Source: Amborella trichopoda (taxonomy: Eukaryota; Streptophyta; Magnoliopsida; Amborellales; Amborellaceae). Taken from it: a DNA stretch of 64,000 bases. Every line of letters begins with the position of its first letter. Position 1 is the stretch's first letter. Location: assembly GCF_000471905.2 (NCBI RefSeq), contig NW_006496825.1, positions 1,218,667-1,282,666 of the forward strand. Direction: 5' to 3'. The notes under the pieces were generated by a model that was given only the letters and a program-made list of their open reading frames with translations, was not told where the DNA came from and searched no databases. Of the stretch, positions 35,952 to 47,058 are shown piece after piece. Made by a program: the position numbers and the translations under genes.

Positions 35952-37935
35952 ATGGCGGTTACCCAGTGCAACTATGATGATTGCTCCACAGCCGACTCCA
36001 AACCTAGGAACCAATATGCTGTAATCCCATGGGATTACGGTCAAAACCCAGGTTCGTCCATTTTTCGACGTCTGAGCATTCAATTAGAGGCAGAGTCTCA
36101 AGGATCGGCTCCTAATCCTGAGATCTGTGTGGCCCAAAAAACTAGCTCTGCCCGAAAGACTTTGAATAGTCAAGGGGTCCGACCTTTGGGTTGTACTACA
36201 ATGACTCTTAAGCAACCAAAGTAGCAGTCGAGTTAGGGAAGAAATTCATGCAGTATCAAATGCCAAATCCCATAACTCGAACCAAGATAAACCGGAGGCA
36301 CGACGACCTCGAAACCAAGACCCACTTAGGTCCAAGGGATTTGAACCAGCCTCAAGCCACCATAGTACAACTCATGACAACTTGAACGCTATACAAAACA
36401 GAGGTATCGGCCTGAATCGACCCTTAGGTGATGTAGGTATCCAAGCTGCCCTCCAAAGTTTAGTTGACCAAGGTTACACTATTCATGCTCCAGCACATGG
36501 GTCGATTCCAAACCAATTTAGTGGTATAGGGCAACCCCTAGGACAACCGAGTCAACTGGTTCTTTAGACCAAATGGACTACAGGGACTGACAGACCGTGC
36601 AATTTCTGCAGTCGTTGGTGACACCTATGAGACAGTACGTCCCTCAAGAACAAGTATACCAAACTGCCTCAGTGACTGTGGCTCATCAACCTCAGATCCA
36701 TACGACCCCAAGCCTTGACCCATCAGTCTACACTTGGGAACCCGCCAACCGGCGGGCCTACAGTCATATCGAATGCCCAATATGAAGGCACCATGAAAAT
36801 AATGCAAGATATACTTGTAAGAATGGACATTCAAGGAATTTTACCCCAGAAAGCCTATGTTCATGAGACCCTCGGAGCAATGGAGGACCTTCCCTTCGGA
36901 TTCGTCATCCCAGAATTCTGAAACAAGTTCAACGGGAAGAGCGATCTGGATACCCATGTTAACGCATACCTCCACTGTCCAATCTTTGCGAGATAGACCC
37001 AATCAACTGAAGACCATATTTTCACAAATGTTGTCCGGTGAGGCCCTGAACTAGCATCTAAGAATGATGAGAGTACCGCACATCACTCCAAATGAAATAT
37101 TCAATCTATTTGTTTCCCACTATCGTGGATCAACACCAAGGCCTCTCTCCCTGGGCAAACTTAGTATAACAAAATAAAACCTGGGAGAATCCTTCGAGAA
37201 CTTTATCAATCGATTCCGCGAGGTGGCAATGCGGGTCATCGAATATCCACTCACGGTCCCAACCAAAATCTCCATGGCACCGAATACATGACTTTCTTCA
37301 GCCAATGTCTTATCCCCTACTCTTTCGATAACCACTCCCCAAAATAAAAACCAAAATAACAACAGCAACAAGGGGAATGCTTCCAGTCAGGTTAATGAAA
37401 TTGTCATTAACAGGCCAGCTCGAGGTTCAACCATTCAACGAAATAATCAGAACCAAAACCAGAGCGGTAAGCCTAGAGCCAACGCTCAAAATAACAACCA
37501 AAGGCGAGAGGATAATTTCACTCCTCTCAAAGACCTGTTAGAAAAATTACTGGAATTACTCTTGTTTAGAGACATGGTTTATCTCCCACCACCATCCGAG
37601 CCACCATTCCAAGTCACAGATAAGGAAAAATGGTGCAAATGGCACCACAACCATGTACATGACACTCAAAATTGCTATCATTTGAAACGGGTTATTCAAG
37701 GGTTGATTGATAGGGGGATATCACTGTCCCACCGAAAAATCAGCCTGTTGAAGACCCTAATCAAAAGATGGGTATCTTCACAAATCCTCTTCCTGAAAAT
37801 ACGGTCACAATAGCCGAAAAGATGGAAGTCTAGGACAGCCCAAAAGGGAGCATTGTCATTCAAATGATCGAGAGTGGAGATGAAGAAGATGACCCGGCTC
37901 AATTCATATTTGCTTGTGGTCACCACCTCCAAGAG
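35952..37935 (+). pseudogene. Element 1 gag (fossil)
   Basis: Begins MAVTQCNYDDCSTADSK (chosen because element 2 has the same start context), followed by a low-complexity part. GIQAALQSLVDQGYTIHAPA is shared with element 2. The gag core is weakly readable around 36,930-37,330. A Tat-type cysteine/histidine motif lies at 37,620-37,710 (KWCKWHHNHVHDTQNCYHLK). Gag would assemble the virus-like particle and bind RNA. Broken in several places. Confidence 0.8.
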
Positions 37936-37944
37936 CCCTTTTTT

Positions 37945-39095
37945 TTATTTTAAATTGTAGAGGATGTTATAATATTTTCAATAATTGAATTATCGTCATT
38001 ATCTTAGCCTTATCTTAACCAATTGGAGTTGGCTACATGAATCTGCTCCATCAATTCTGCTCTATCAAGAGTCACACCATAAATCATAATATTTTCAATG
38101 ATCAAATAATTGTTCAAATCCCAAATATAGTTTGAAAGTTAAAGGCAAAATAGGATATATTTCTAAAAGTTTCATTTTAGTCTTATGAATGCACATCAAT
38201 GCAATCCGCACTGATGGTGCATATGCACACTGCCTTGATGACTTGGAATGAGGTCCAAAAACCCCCAAACATTTCATGAGCCTCTGGTGTCCATTGAGGC
38301 TCTATTTGACGTTGGGATTTTGTGATATAGAGTCCATATTATCCATAAAATTCAATATTCAAGATCCTTTGACCAATTTCGAGTATAAATGTACTAGGAC
38401 TAATTAAATCAGATCTTAGATCTAGAGATATTCCTTTTAAGCTTCCCTAAACTTATTTTAAACTAAAACCTAGTGGAAACTTAGAAGCGTGACCAAAACC
38501 TTGGCACTCCCACTCTAGCTTTAACCCTAGGAAACACCCATAAGATAATAACCTCTCTTGTATAAAAACATCAATGGGGACTAATATGGAATTGTGATCA
38601 AATTTTTGGCCTTATTCAATTACGAGGAAGTCATTAACGAAAACCATGGTGATTTCAACACAGACCGCGTCCACTTCAACGTAGATTGCAATGGCAGATT
38701 GGTCCAAAAACTGCTCAGCCCTAATTTTTTCTTCAAGCTTTTATACAATTTTAAGATGTTTGAAATTAGTAGTTATTAAGTCTTAGTTCAAATTATCCTC
38801 ATGAGTGGGAAAGGAAGACTTCTAGTTGGGATGGGATGTAAAGAGTTTGGACAGCTCGCAGTCTCAAAATTAAGTGATATTACGCTTCACTTCAGCCAAA
38901 AAGGCCGAAGCCTTAGGATTTGAGGTCTAGACAGCGAAGCGCAGTGCTGCCACTTCAGTCAAATTCGGGTCGCTTCAGTCAGATTCGGGTCAGCTTCAAT
39001 CAGATTCGGTTGAAGCTTCAACTATCTATATGAAAGAAACTTTTAAAATTTTAAAATTTTTAATTTTTTAATTTTAAATTTTTCTTTATTTTTAT
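37945..39095. mobile_element. ~1.15 kb of unrelated sequence inside element 1
   Basis: Similarity to element 2 stops at about 37,940 and resumes at 39,096. The stretch contains CTTATCTTAACCAATTGGAG followed by TTGGCTACATGAATC near 38,010-38,045, a phrase I remember from widely dispersed angiosperm repeats. It also holds a 20-bp tandem repeat (CTTCAGTCAGATTCGGGTCA, three diverged units at 38,950-39,015). It probably represents one or more later insertions; family not identified. Confidence 0.5.
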
Positions 39096-40190
39096 GTTGA
39101 GCAGTTCAAGAAGAGATTTGATGGTGACCCAACGACTACCATTGAAGAGACAATCGACGATAACTTAGGAATCGAGAAGGGCCCAAGGTTAACCAAGATT
39201 GGAGCCTCCCTATCTCTTGAGGAATGGAAAAATATGCTTTCTTTTCTCAAAGAATATCGTTATGTCTTTGCCTGGTCATACGATGATATGTCAGGGCTAG
39301 ATTCCACATTGGTGCAACATCACCTAATATTCAACAAAGGGGCGAAGCCTATAAGACAGAAACTCCAATGTCAAAAGGCCCACCTTGAGCTCAAAATTAA
39401 AGAAGAAATTGATAAACTGCTCAAGGCAAAATTCATCACCCCTGTCGATAATTCAGAATGGTTGGCCAACATAGTGGTTGTACCCAAGAAATACGGGAAG
39501 ATCAGAGTGTGTGTCGACTACAGAGATCTCAACAATGCATGTCCCAAAGACAATTTCCCTTTACCAAACATAGATGCCATGGTCGACAACCCTACGGGGC
39601 ACGAGATGTTGTCGTTCATAGACGGCTTCTCAGGTTACAACCAGAACCTCATGACAGAATAAGACTGAACCAAAACATCATTCATAATGCAATGGCTACT
39701 GCTATTGTGTCATACCCTTTGGCCTCAAAATTGCAAGGGCAACTTATCAACGAGCAATGACCAGCATCTTCCACGATTTAATGCATACCATCATGGAAGA
39801 CTACGTCGATGACACCTTGGTCAACTCAAAGGCTATGTCCGATCAATTCACTAACCTGAGAACCATTTTCGAAAGACTCCGGAAGTAACAATTCAAACTC
39901 AATCCACAAAAATATGCTTTTGGAGTTGTATCTGACAAATTACTAGGCGTTATAGTAAGCCAAAGGGGCATTGAGGTGGACCCATCCAAAATATGGGCCA
40001 TCACTGAAATTCTCCCTCCCCGAAACATCAAAGAAATCTGTGGGCTTCAAGGTCGCATACAAGCCATAAGGCGTTTTGTCTCATAACTGGTAGACAAGTG
40101 CGCACCATTCAATAGGTTCCTTAAGAAAGATACCCCATTCATATGGGACAATGAATGTCAAGAGGCGTTCAAACAAATTAAGGAGTATCT
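39096..40190 (+). pseudogene. Element 1 reverse transcriptase (fossil)
   Basis: 39,234-39,662 reads YVFAWSYDDMSGLDSTLVQH, a connection region, VVVPKKYGKIRVCVDYRDLN, NACPKDNFPLPNIDAMVDN and GHEMLSFIDGFSGYNQ. The catalytic YVDD box follows at about 39,804-39,815. Gypsy-type wording throughout. Broken. Confidence 0.9.
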
Positions 40191-40600
40191 AACCAAACCT
40201 CCCGTCCTTAGTCCTCCTAATTCAGACAAACCCCTGTTCTTATATATATCTATGAAAGATAAGACCATGAAGGCAATGTTAGGACAATATGATGATCATG
40301 GAAAAGAATAAATCATATACTACATCAGAAAAACCATAGTCGACTATGAGACGAGATACACGAACGTGGAGAAGCATTGCTTAACAATTGTGTCGACTAT
40401 GCAAAAATTTAGACATTATGTCTTATCGCATACAGTCAAGCTCATCTCAAAAATATACTCACTCAAGTACCTATTGGAAAGACCAGTCCTTATTGGACGT
40501 TTGGCGAAGTGGAGAATTCTATTGAAGCGAGTTCGAGATCGAATATGTCACTCAAAAATCGGTCAAAGGACAAGCCATTGCTGATCACTTAGCTGAATAC
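40191..40600 (+). pseudogene. Element 1 RNase H, first copy (fossil)
   Basis: Readable pieces: KPLFLYISMKDKTMKAMLGQ, YETRYTNVEKHCLTIVSTMQ, KFRHYVLSHTVKLISK and PVLIGRLAKWRILLK. These are the RT-linked RNase H of Gypsy elements. Confidence 0.8.
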
Positions 40601-41035
40601 GCACTACCAGATAACATCCCCGTTAATACGGATCTTCCTGATGAGAACCTCTTCACAATTGAGGACTCAATTTGGGAGCTATACTTCGACGATAGAAAGA
40701 ACGAATATGGGTTAGATGTATGGGTTATACTATGCTCCCTTGAGAAAATTTTAATGGCAACAGCTATCAAATGGAACTTCTCATGTACCAACATTATTGT
40801 CGAATATGAAGCCTTGATAGCTGGACTCGCGAATGCCATAGAACGAAAGATCCAACAAATGCAAGTCATTGGTGACTCCTTGCTCGTCATAAACCAAGTT
40901 CAAGGGATTTGGAAGGTCAAAGAAGAAAAATTAAAACCCTATCAAGAAAAGGTAGAAAAGATGATAAAATATTTTAAGCAGATCACCTTCCAGCATGTAA
41001 CTAGGGAAAATAATTAGTTCACCGATACCCTTCCA
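40601..41035 (+). pseudogene. Element 1 second (archaeal-type) RNase H-like domain (fossil)
   Basis: ENLFTIEDSIWELYFDD (first Asp), NIIVEYEALIAGLANAI (Glu), QVIGDSLLVINQVQG (Asp) and QHVTRENN at the end follow the RNase H fold order. A second RNase H between the first RNase H and integrase is characteristic of Tat-lineage Gypsy elements. Confidence 0.75.
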
Positions 41036-41199
41036 AGCCTTGCTTCGATGGTCAACATTCCTTTAGAGGTCACCACACTGTTGTTTTACATCAGGCACAA
41101 GCATGACCCTGCCCCACCAAGGATCGAAAAGGAAATAGAGCATGAAAATGAGAATGACGAGGAAGTGTCTTTTGTTACCTCATATGCACTAGTCAAAGC

Positions 41200-42437
41200 G
41201 AAACCATAGTTCCACGATGTGCTATCCCTGTTAAAAGATGGGTCATATCCCGACGGAGCCACCAAAAAGGATAAAGAAGCCCTTCGAAGGTTTTCTATGG
41301 GTTTCCAAATAAGAGACAACCTTATGTTCAAGAAATCCTTTGATGGCATCATCTTACGGTGCCTCGACCATCCAGAAATCAACCAAGAATTAATAGAATT
41401 ACACAATGAAGGAGGTCATTCTGGGGCAGCTGCCTTAGCCCAAAAAATCAAGCACTAGGGCTATTATTGGACACCATGGCCGAGGATTGTTGGAAATTTG
41501 TTAAGAGATGTCCCAAATGTCAACTCTATTTAGATCTCATCCATGCACTGTCAGTACCACTTAACTCAACACCGTCCATATGGCCTTTTGCCATGTGAGG
41601 TCTTGATATCATCGGAATGATTTCACCAAAAGCCTCGCATGGCCACCGTTACATACTAATGGTTATAAAATACTTCACAAAATGAATAGAGGCCATATCA
41701 TTTGTTAAAATCAAAGGACAACAAGTGGCATGTTTCATAAAGAAAAACATTGTATTCAGATTTGGCATTTCTGAGTCAATCATTACTGACAATGGAATTA
41801 ACTTCAAAACTGAAAGGGTCACTAAGGTATGCAAAAGGTTTGGGATGACACCAAAATTCTCCATACCCTACTACCCTCAAGGGAATGGTCAAGCAGAGTC
41901 CACAAACAAAGGACTTCTCAAAATTATCGACAGAATAATAGAAGGTGGCAAAGATTGGCATGAAAAGCTAAACGACGCGCTATGGGCCTATCAAACAACT
42001 GAGAAGACTCCTACTGGCATGACCCCATACTCATTAGTGTATGGTATGGAGGCTATACTACCCATTGAAGTCGAGATACCATCTCTCCGAGTACTCATTC
42101 ATAATGATTTATATGAGGAACAAAAGATCGAAGCATGAATCGTTGCCCTCGATACTCTAGATGAAAGACAACTATGACCAATGCAAAATATCATAGCTTA
42201 CCATTGTAAAATCAAGAGGGCATACCAAAGAAAAGTTGTTCCCCGACAAGTCAGAGCAGGAGACATGGTACTCAAGAAGATCTTCCACACTCCTACAAAT
42301 CCGCACCCATTAGCCAAATTCAAGCCCAATTAGGAGGGGTCACTCATGGTTACCTGAGTGCAAGCAGGCAATTCCTACAAAATAAAAATTAGGATGGGTA
42401 TGAACTCAACAATGTATCTCAAAAAATACTACCTGTA
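41200..42437 (+). pseudogene. Element 1 integrase (fossil)
   Basis: 41,219-41,458 carries the N-terminal part (DGIILRCLDHPEINQELIEL, HNEGGHSGAAALAQKIKH with His residues of the zinc-binding module). The core at 41,600-42,138 includes SESIITDNGINFKTE (Asp) and YYPQGNGQAESTNKGLLKII (Glu), then ALWAYQTTEKTPTGMTPYSL and YGMEAILPIEVEIPS. A tail with RAYQRKVVPRQVRAGDMVLK follows. Integrase inserts cDNA into the host genome. Broken. Confidence 0.88.
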
Positions 42438-43464
42438 ACGGGCTCAAAAAAATGATGTGGTGAAAACCTGAAAAGGCATCATGGGTAAAAAATAAAAATG
42501 AATAAAAATTTAAAAAAAATCCTCCAAAAAGGAGGCGCTAGCCCAAAACCTCAAGTACAAACAGATACTTGCAAGTTACAATAATACTGCATAAGCAGAC
42601 CCTGAGGATGAAGACTCCTCCTAATCTCTACAGGTTCTAGAACCAACCTCGGGAAGACATGAGAAGGCAACATGAATTCGAGACCCAAGACTTCAACGAA
42701 CCCCAGGAAGAATGTTGAGATACCCAAAGAACTCCTCGTAGTTCTGCGAAACACAAGATGGGAGCTTCAAAGGTCAAGGGAAACGTCAAGACTCTTGAGC
42801 TCTCATGACCTTACAAGAAAATCCTTTTCATCATCACATTAAAAAAAAAATGAATAAAAAAAGTATAAAGAAAATGACCACCAAAGGGGCCACATGTTGC
42901 AAAAACTATAAGGCCGTCCCTCTTTGAAAATGCTTTTCAAATTGATCCATTTTTAACACATCTTTCCTTCCTAGAAATGACTTTCTCCATCACTACAAGT
43001 GGTTAAACTGTTAATCGATCTGGCCTCCTCTCGAAGCCAACTTCCTATGCCTGTTATGAAGGCTTGAAACTAGCTAGGCACTCCATGGTTGTACGAGTAT
43101 AACTGCCAACTACCGCATATCAGAGATGGGTGAACCTCGTCGATGACGACATTAGCTAGTTTGGGAGTATTGTCTCTCGCAGCTAGATCACCTGAGGCAA
43201 AATGAGGAGGGTTCATTCCCGTGTATGTGTGTATGACGGTTCGATAACCGAAATTTTGGGACAAAAACCCTATAACTAGGGTGTCTGAGTTTGTCAAAAA
43301 TTCAATTTAAAAGTGTGTGTAGATAAATGTCCCCCTCTACTACGATGAATCAATTGCACACATAAAAATAAACAAATACCCTATAACTGGGGTAGTTGAA
43401 AAAAAATAAAAAATCCCCAAAACAGGGCTAATAGGAAAAAAACAAAAAAAAACAATTTTTTTTT

Positions 43465-43940
43465 TTTTCTTAGGTGACACTACCCGTGTCTCCCAGCCAA
43501 AACATAAAAATCCAAAAAAATAAAAAAAACTTTTCTTGGGCGACACTACCAGTGTGGCCCATCCAAAAAATAAAAAATCAAAAAATAAATTTTTTTTTTT
43601 TGGGCGACACCACCTGTGTTGCTCATCCAAAAAATAAAAAATCAAAAAAATAAATACAGTTTTTTGTGGGCAACACCACTCGTGTCGCCTAGCCAAAACG
43701 CAAATATCAAAAAATAAAAAAATTTATTGGGCGACACTACCTGTGTTGCCCAGCCAAATCAAAAAATTAAAATATTTTCATGGGCAACACTACCCGTGTC
43801 GCCCATCCAAAACTAAAAAATTAAAAATAATTTTTTTTTCTTGGGTGACACTACCCGTGTCGCTTAGCCAAAAATAAAAATAAAAAATAAATTTGTTTTT
43901 CTTTTCTTGGGCGACACAACCCTTGTCGCCCAGTAAAAAA
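43465..43940 (+). repeat. Array of hairpin units separated by A/T-rich spacers
   Basis: Eight units spaced about 55-70 bp, each roughly GGGCGACACT-accc-GTGTCGCCC (about 43,473; 43,537; 43,600; 43,668; 43,728; 43,782; 43,844; 43,908), separated by A-rich spacers such as CAAAAAATAAAAAATC. Units pair internally as 9-10-bp stems. Some have lost CpG sites (GGGCAACACT, GTGTTGCCC). Confidence 0.85.
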
Positions 43941-43994
43941 AAAAAAAGAATTTGGCCTTGGTGGCTCAAGCCTAAACTGCCAACCAAAATCCAA

Positions 43995-44125
43995 TTCAGA
44001 AAAATGTCAAACTCGTGCAACGTAAAAGAGACGAGACAGGAAAAATGTCAAACTCGTGCAACGTAAAAGAGTCGAGACAAGAAAAATGTCAAACTCGTAC
44101 AATGTCAAAGAGTCGAGACAGGAAA
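43995..44125 (+). repeat. 41-bp tandem repeat, three units
   Basis: AAATGTCAAACTCGTGCAAC recurs with exact 41-bp spacing (GTCAA at 44,006; 44,047; 44,088). Confidence 0.85.
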
Positions 44126-44400
44126 ACTTCTAACCCCATATGACGTTAAAGCTCAGATGTATTCAGAAAATGTTTAACCCCATATGACGTAAAAGGTCGG
44201 GTGTATTCAGAAAACGTCTAGCCCTGTATGACGTAAAAGGTATGGTGTATTTAAAAAACGTCTAACCCCGTATGACATAAAAGGTCACGTGTACTTAGAA
44301 AATACCTAGTCTCATATGACATAAAAGGTCAGATGTATTCGTCTAGCCCCATATGACGTAAAAGGTCGGGTGTATTGTCCATCGCTGTATGACGTTAAAC
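44126..44400 (+). repeat. ~44-bp tandem repeat with TGACGT core, seven units
   Basis: The phrase CATATGACGTAAAAGGTC recurs at about 44,141, 44,185, 44,229, 44,273, 44,318, 44,355 and 44,391 (TGACGT or TGACAT position). The last two units are shortened. TGACGT is the core recognised by plant TGA/bZIP factors. The position in a 3' tract just upstream of the LTR is notable, but function is unproven. Confidence 0.85.
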
Positions 44401-45062
44401 TGCTTAAAGAGCTCTATTGTTGCAGGAGTTAAAATTGCTAACTAAAATTTGTTTTTCAAAATATCTTCTCTTTTCAAAATTTCACTCTATGTCTTGTGTT
44501 TTCAAAAACTTTAATTTCTTTGTTAAAATTGTGGCCTGTACAAGTTCTAGGTTCTATTTCAAAATTCCCCTTTGTTTTCAAAATTTCTAAAAAGACTTTT
44601 AAGAAACGAAGGAGCTTGGACACCCGTATATGATGATTACCTCGTTGCCGCCTCATCTCTCTCTTCCTAATTGACTTGGCCAAACCTTTTCCTAAGCGAT
44701 AAAACCTACAGAAGACCTTAGGAAACCCTAAGAAAATAATAGAAAATGCCAAGTTTAAGAATGTGAAATTGTGAAAACCCCTGAAATTAAGTGACATAGT
44801 TGGAAAATCCAACTCCAATTTCAAGCTTGTGTAACTCACCGACATCTCACGCCGAAAACCCTAGGATGAAAATACCCTAGGTGAGTGAGCTCGGGAGCAC
44901 AATGACTTGGAGGGATAGTTGGTGTGCCCTCTGACCACGTAACATCAGGATGAAATTTAAAATGTCTGCATTATCTTTGTCGTTCACCTGCCCCTCGAAA
45001 GACAAGAAACGCCAAAAGTGCCTACTTATTTGCCATTCACTTATCCCTTAAGAACAAGGAGT

Positions 45063-45078
45063 GCCAAAGAGGGGCAAT
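45063..45078 (+). promoter_or_regulatory. Element 1 polypurine tract
   Basis: GCCAAAGAGGGGCAAT sits immediately before the 3' LTR start TGTAAACATCC. A purine-rich tract at this place primes plus-strand DNA synthesis in LTR elements. Confidence 0.75.
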
Positions 45079-46615
45079 TGTAAACATCCTATTTAAAACT
45101 AGTAAATTCCATAGTTTTCCTAAGCCCTTAGGACCACAATATCCTAGTGAACCCCCAGATCATAGAACACCATAGTCCATACTACCTACCATGTGATCCA
45201 GAATCCCGCAAATCCTCTGTTTTACTAAAAAAATACCAAAAATAGTAAAATACCTTGTTTTGACCCAAATGTTTTTGTAGAAGCATCACAAGAGCCTGTA
45301 CAATAGACATGAACTGAAAATTCTCAACTTTGGTCAGTTTTGGTCGGGGAGACACTGCTAGTACTGCCCAACCCAGATTGGGCGACACTAAGAGTATCGC
45401 CCACCAAACTAGGCGACGCCTCCAGTGTCGCTTGGGCGACACTGATAGTGCCGCCCAACCCAGACTAGGTGACACTGGGAGTGCTGCCAACCAGACTGGG
45501 CGACGCCTTTAGTGTCGCCCGGGCGACACTACACGGGCGACACTGGTAGTGCCGCCCAACTCAAACTGACCCAAACGTGAAGATTTTTGGCACGCGCCTG
45601 AGTGACACTAGTAGTGCCACCCAACCCAAACTGACCCAATTTGAAGATTTTTGGTAGGACAACCCTGAGATCAGTCTTGAACTGGAACCTGCCATTTTGG
45701 GCAGATCTAATTTGGGCGACACTGCTAGTGTCACCCAACCCAGACTGACCCAAAACGAACGATTTTTGGCACGTAGCATCTTGACAACCCCAAAATCTAT
45801 CCTGCATCGGAAAGTGCTAATTTTGAGTAGTCTTGGCTTGAGCGACACTACCAGTGCCGCCCAGCTCGGACAACTCGGAAATGGCAGTTTTCGCATGTAA
45901 GGATGTTCCTTCCATTTTTGGGCTACGTTCAGTGAACTTGGACCATCTTTGGCTGGGTGAGACTGTTGGTGTCGCCCAAGCCCGAGACCCCCAAAAAGGC
46001 AGTCCAAGCAGAGTGATTTGCTGGTTAGGGCATGTTGCCTTTTTCGTCGATTTCCAGTCCATAAAATGACATTTTCATGGCTGCTTGTGAGGTCAGCTCT
46101 GTCAGCTCTGGAGTTAGGTGCGAAAGTTGAAACGCTAGTTTGAAGCTATCCTAGACCTAAGAAAACCTACTTTGAAGCTATCTTTAGGGCAGAAAACCCA
46201 TTCAACCAGGCTAAGGTCGGGTCAACACACCCATTCAACCAGGCTAAGGCCTAGTCAACACTTGGAGAAAGATAGATAAAGAGAACGCCGGTTCTTATAC
46301 GGCCGAGGCCTCGGGAATCCCGAGCCATCTGGCCCGATTTGGTATCGTTTCTTACCCTTTTTTATTTATTTTCTGTTTTATTAGTATTAATTAGAAATAG
46401 TTAGTTTTATTTCTTTTAGACGTATTTCATATCTCCGATCTATGCTAGCTCTGCCACTGATCTGAGAGCAAATTTGCTCACTCCATAGTAGATTTGAACT
46501 TAGATCAGAATTCAATTGTCCCCACTATCTTTACCTTCTTTTAAAAATCAGTTTGTGGTGCTCAGATCTGAGGGATCTTCAACTTGAAGATCTCTCTGAT
46601 TTTGCATTGTAAACA
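45079..46615 (+). repeat. Element 1 3' LTR, 1,537 bp
   Basis: Starts TGTAAACATCC, ends GCATTGTAAACA. The hairpin cluster here (45,345-45,630, with single units near 45,714 and 45,838) has more units than in the 5' LTR, which accounts for most of the ~105-bp length difference. Confidence 0.85.
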
Positions 46616-46660
46616 CTTTTCAAGGCTAAAATACTGAATAAAAAGAAAGAAAACGCTTAC

Positions 46661-46743
46661 CTATTTTCTTTCCCCTTTGTTGTAGGTTCAACGAGCAATC
46701 TTGAAAAGTTATCCTGAATTGAGCACATAAATCTCAAGGCCAT
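46661..46743 (-). CDS. Candidate first coding exon of a host gene
   Basis: On the minus strand an ATG at 46,743 opens MALRFMCSIQDN...KGKENR, 27 codons plus two bases, ending at a strong donor (AATAG|GTAAGCG, GT at 46,659-46,660). Upstream lies ~300 bp of CT-rich plant-like leader with two small upstream ATGs and a TATA box at 47,048-47,057. Downstream, the T-rich intron would be interrupted after 45 bp by Gypsy element 1. I do not recognise the protein, and no second exon was identified. It could instead be a promoter fragment without an intact gene. Confidence 0.35.
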
Positions 46744-47058
46744 AAGAAAAACCCCTATTAAAAAAGAAGAAAACTGAAATTATTCAATCAATTTAACCTA
46801 GATCAAGAGAAAATTTGAAGAATCCATCTCTCTCTCTAGAAAACTTCGAAACAAACAGCAAGCAGGCAAGTAAGATAGGGAAGGGGTCTTGCATGGATTA
46901 GAGTACTTCACAAAAACCCAATCAAAGAAGAAAATGAAAGATGGAGAAAGAGAGAGTTTAGAGAGAATGTCTGTGTGGGAGAATGCGTACTTGTAGAGTG
47001 GTTGAGCTTTCTAGTTTCAAGCAATGAAGGGAAAGTGCGAGAAAAAATTAATATAAAG
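46744..47058 (-). promoter_or_regulatory. Candidate host promoter and 5' leader
   Basis: Reading minus: CTTTATATTAATTTT (TATA-like, 47,043-47,057), then about 30 bases later a pyrimidine-rich stretch with CATTCTCTCTAAACTCTCTC and CCATCTTTCATTTTCTTC, typical of plant 5' leaders. A short upstream open frame (MDSSNFLLI) precedes the candidate start at 46,743. There is no similarity to any repeat in the window. Confidence 0.4.

Larger units (their letters stand above)
42438..45062 (+). mobile_element. Element 1 3' non-coding tract
   Basis: 2.6 kb between integrase and polypurine tract, without coding potential. It contains the hairpin-plus-A-rich array (43,465-43,940), the 41-bp repeats (43,995-44,125) and the 44-bp repeats (44,126-44,400). 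Element 2's corresponding tract would lie beyond the window. Confidence 0.65.
32348..46615 (+). mobile_element. Gypsy element 1: Ty3/Gypsy, Tat lineage, 14.3 kb, two LTRs
   Basis: LTRs at 32,348-33,779 and 45,079-46,615 bound a 11.3-kb interior with a primer-site region, long repeat-rich leader, gag, RT, RNase H, a second RNase H-like domain, integrase, a long 3' non-coding tract with repeat arrays, and a polypurine tract. The duplicated RNase H and the long leader are hallmarks of the Tat (Ogre/Retand) lineage. Flanks CGTTT and CTTTT may be a decayed 5-bp target duplication. By hand count the LTRs differ at about 35 of the first 275 aligned bases (~13%), i.e. several million years or more. 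Broken in many places (ten or more) and carrying ~1.15 kb of unrelated sequence. Confidence 0.85.

Noticed and set aside
43465-43940. CRISPR-like look: short palindromic repeats with regular spacers
   Set aside because: Spacers are near-identical A/T-rich filler rather than unique, the genome is a plant nuclear one, and the array lies in a Gypsy 3' tract.
45182-46069. Several open frames on both strands in the LTR
   Set aside because: They lie in LTR sequence with hairpin units, have no domain and differ between the two LTRs.
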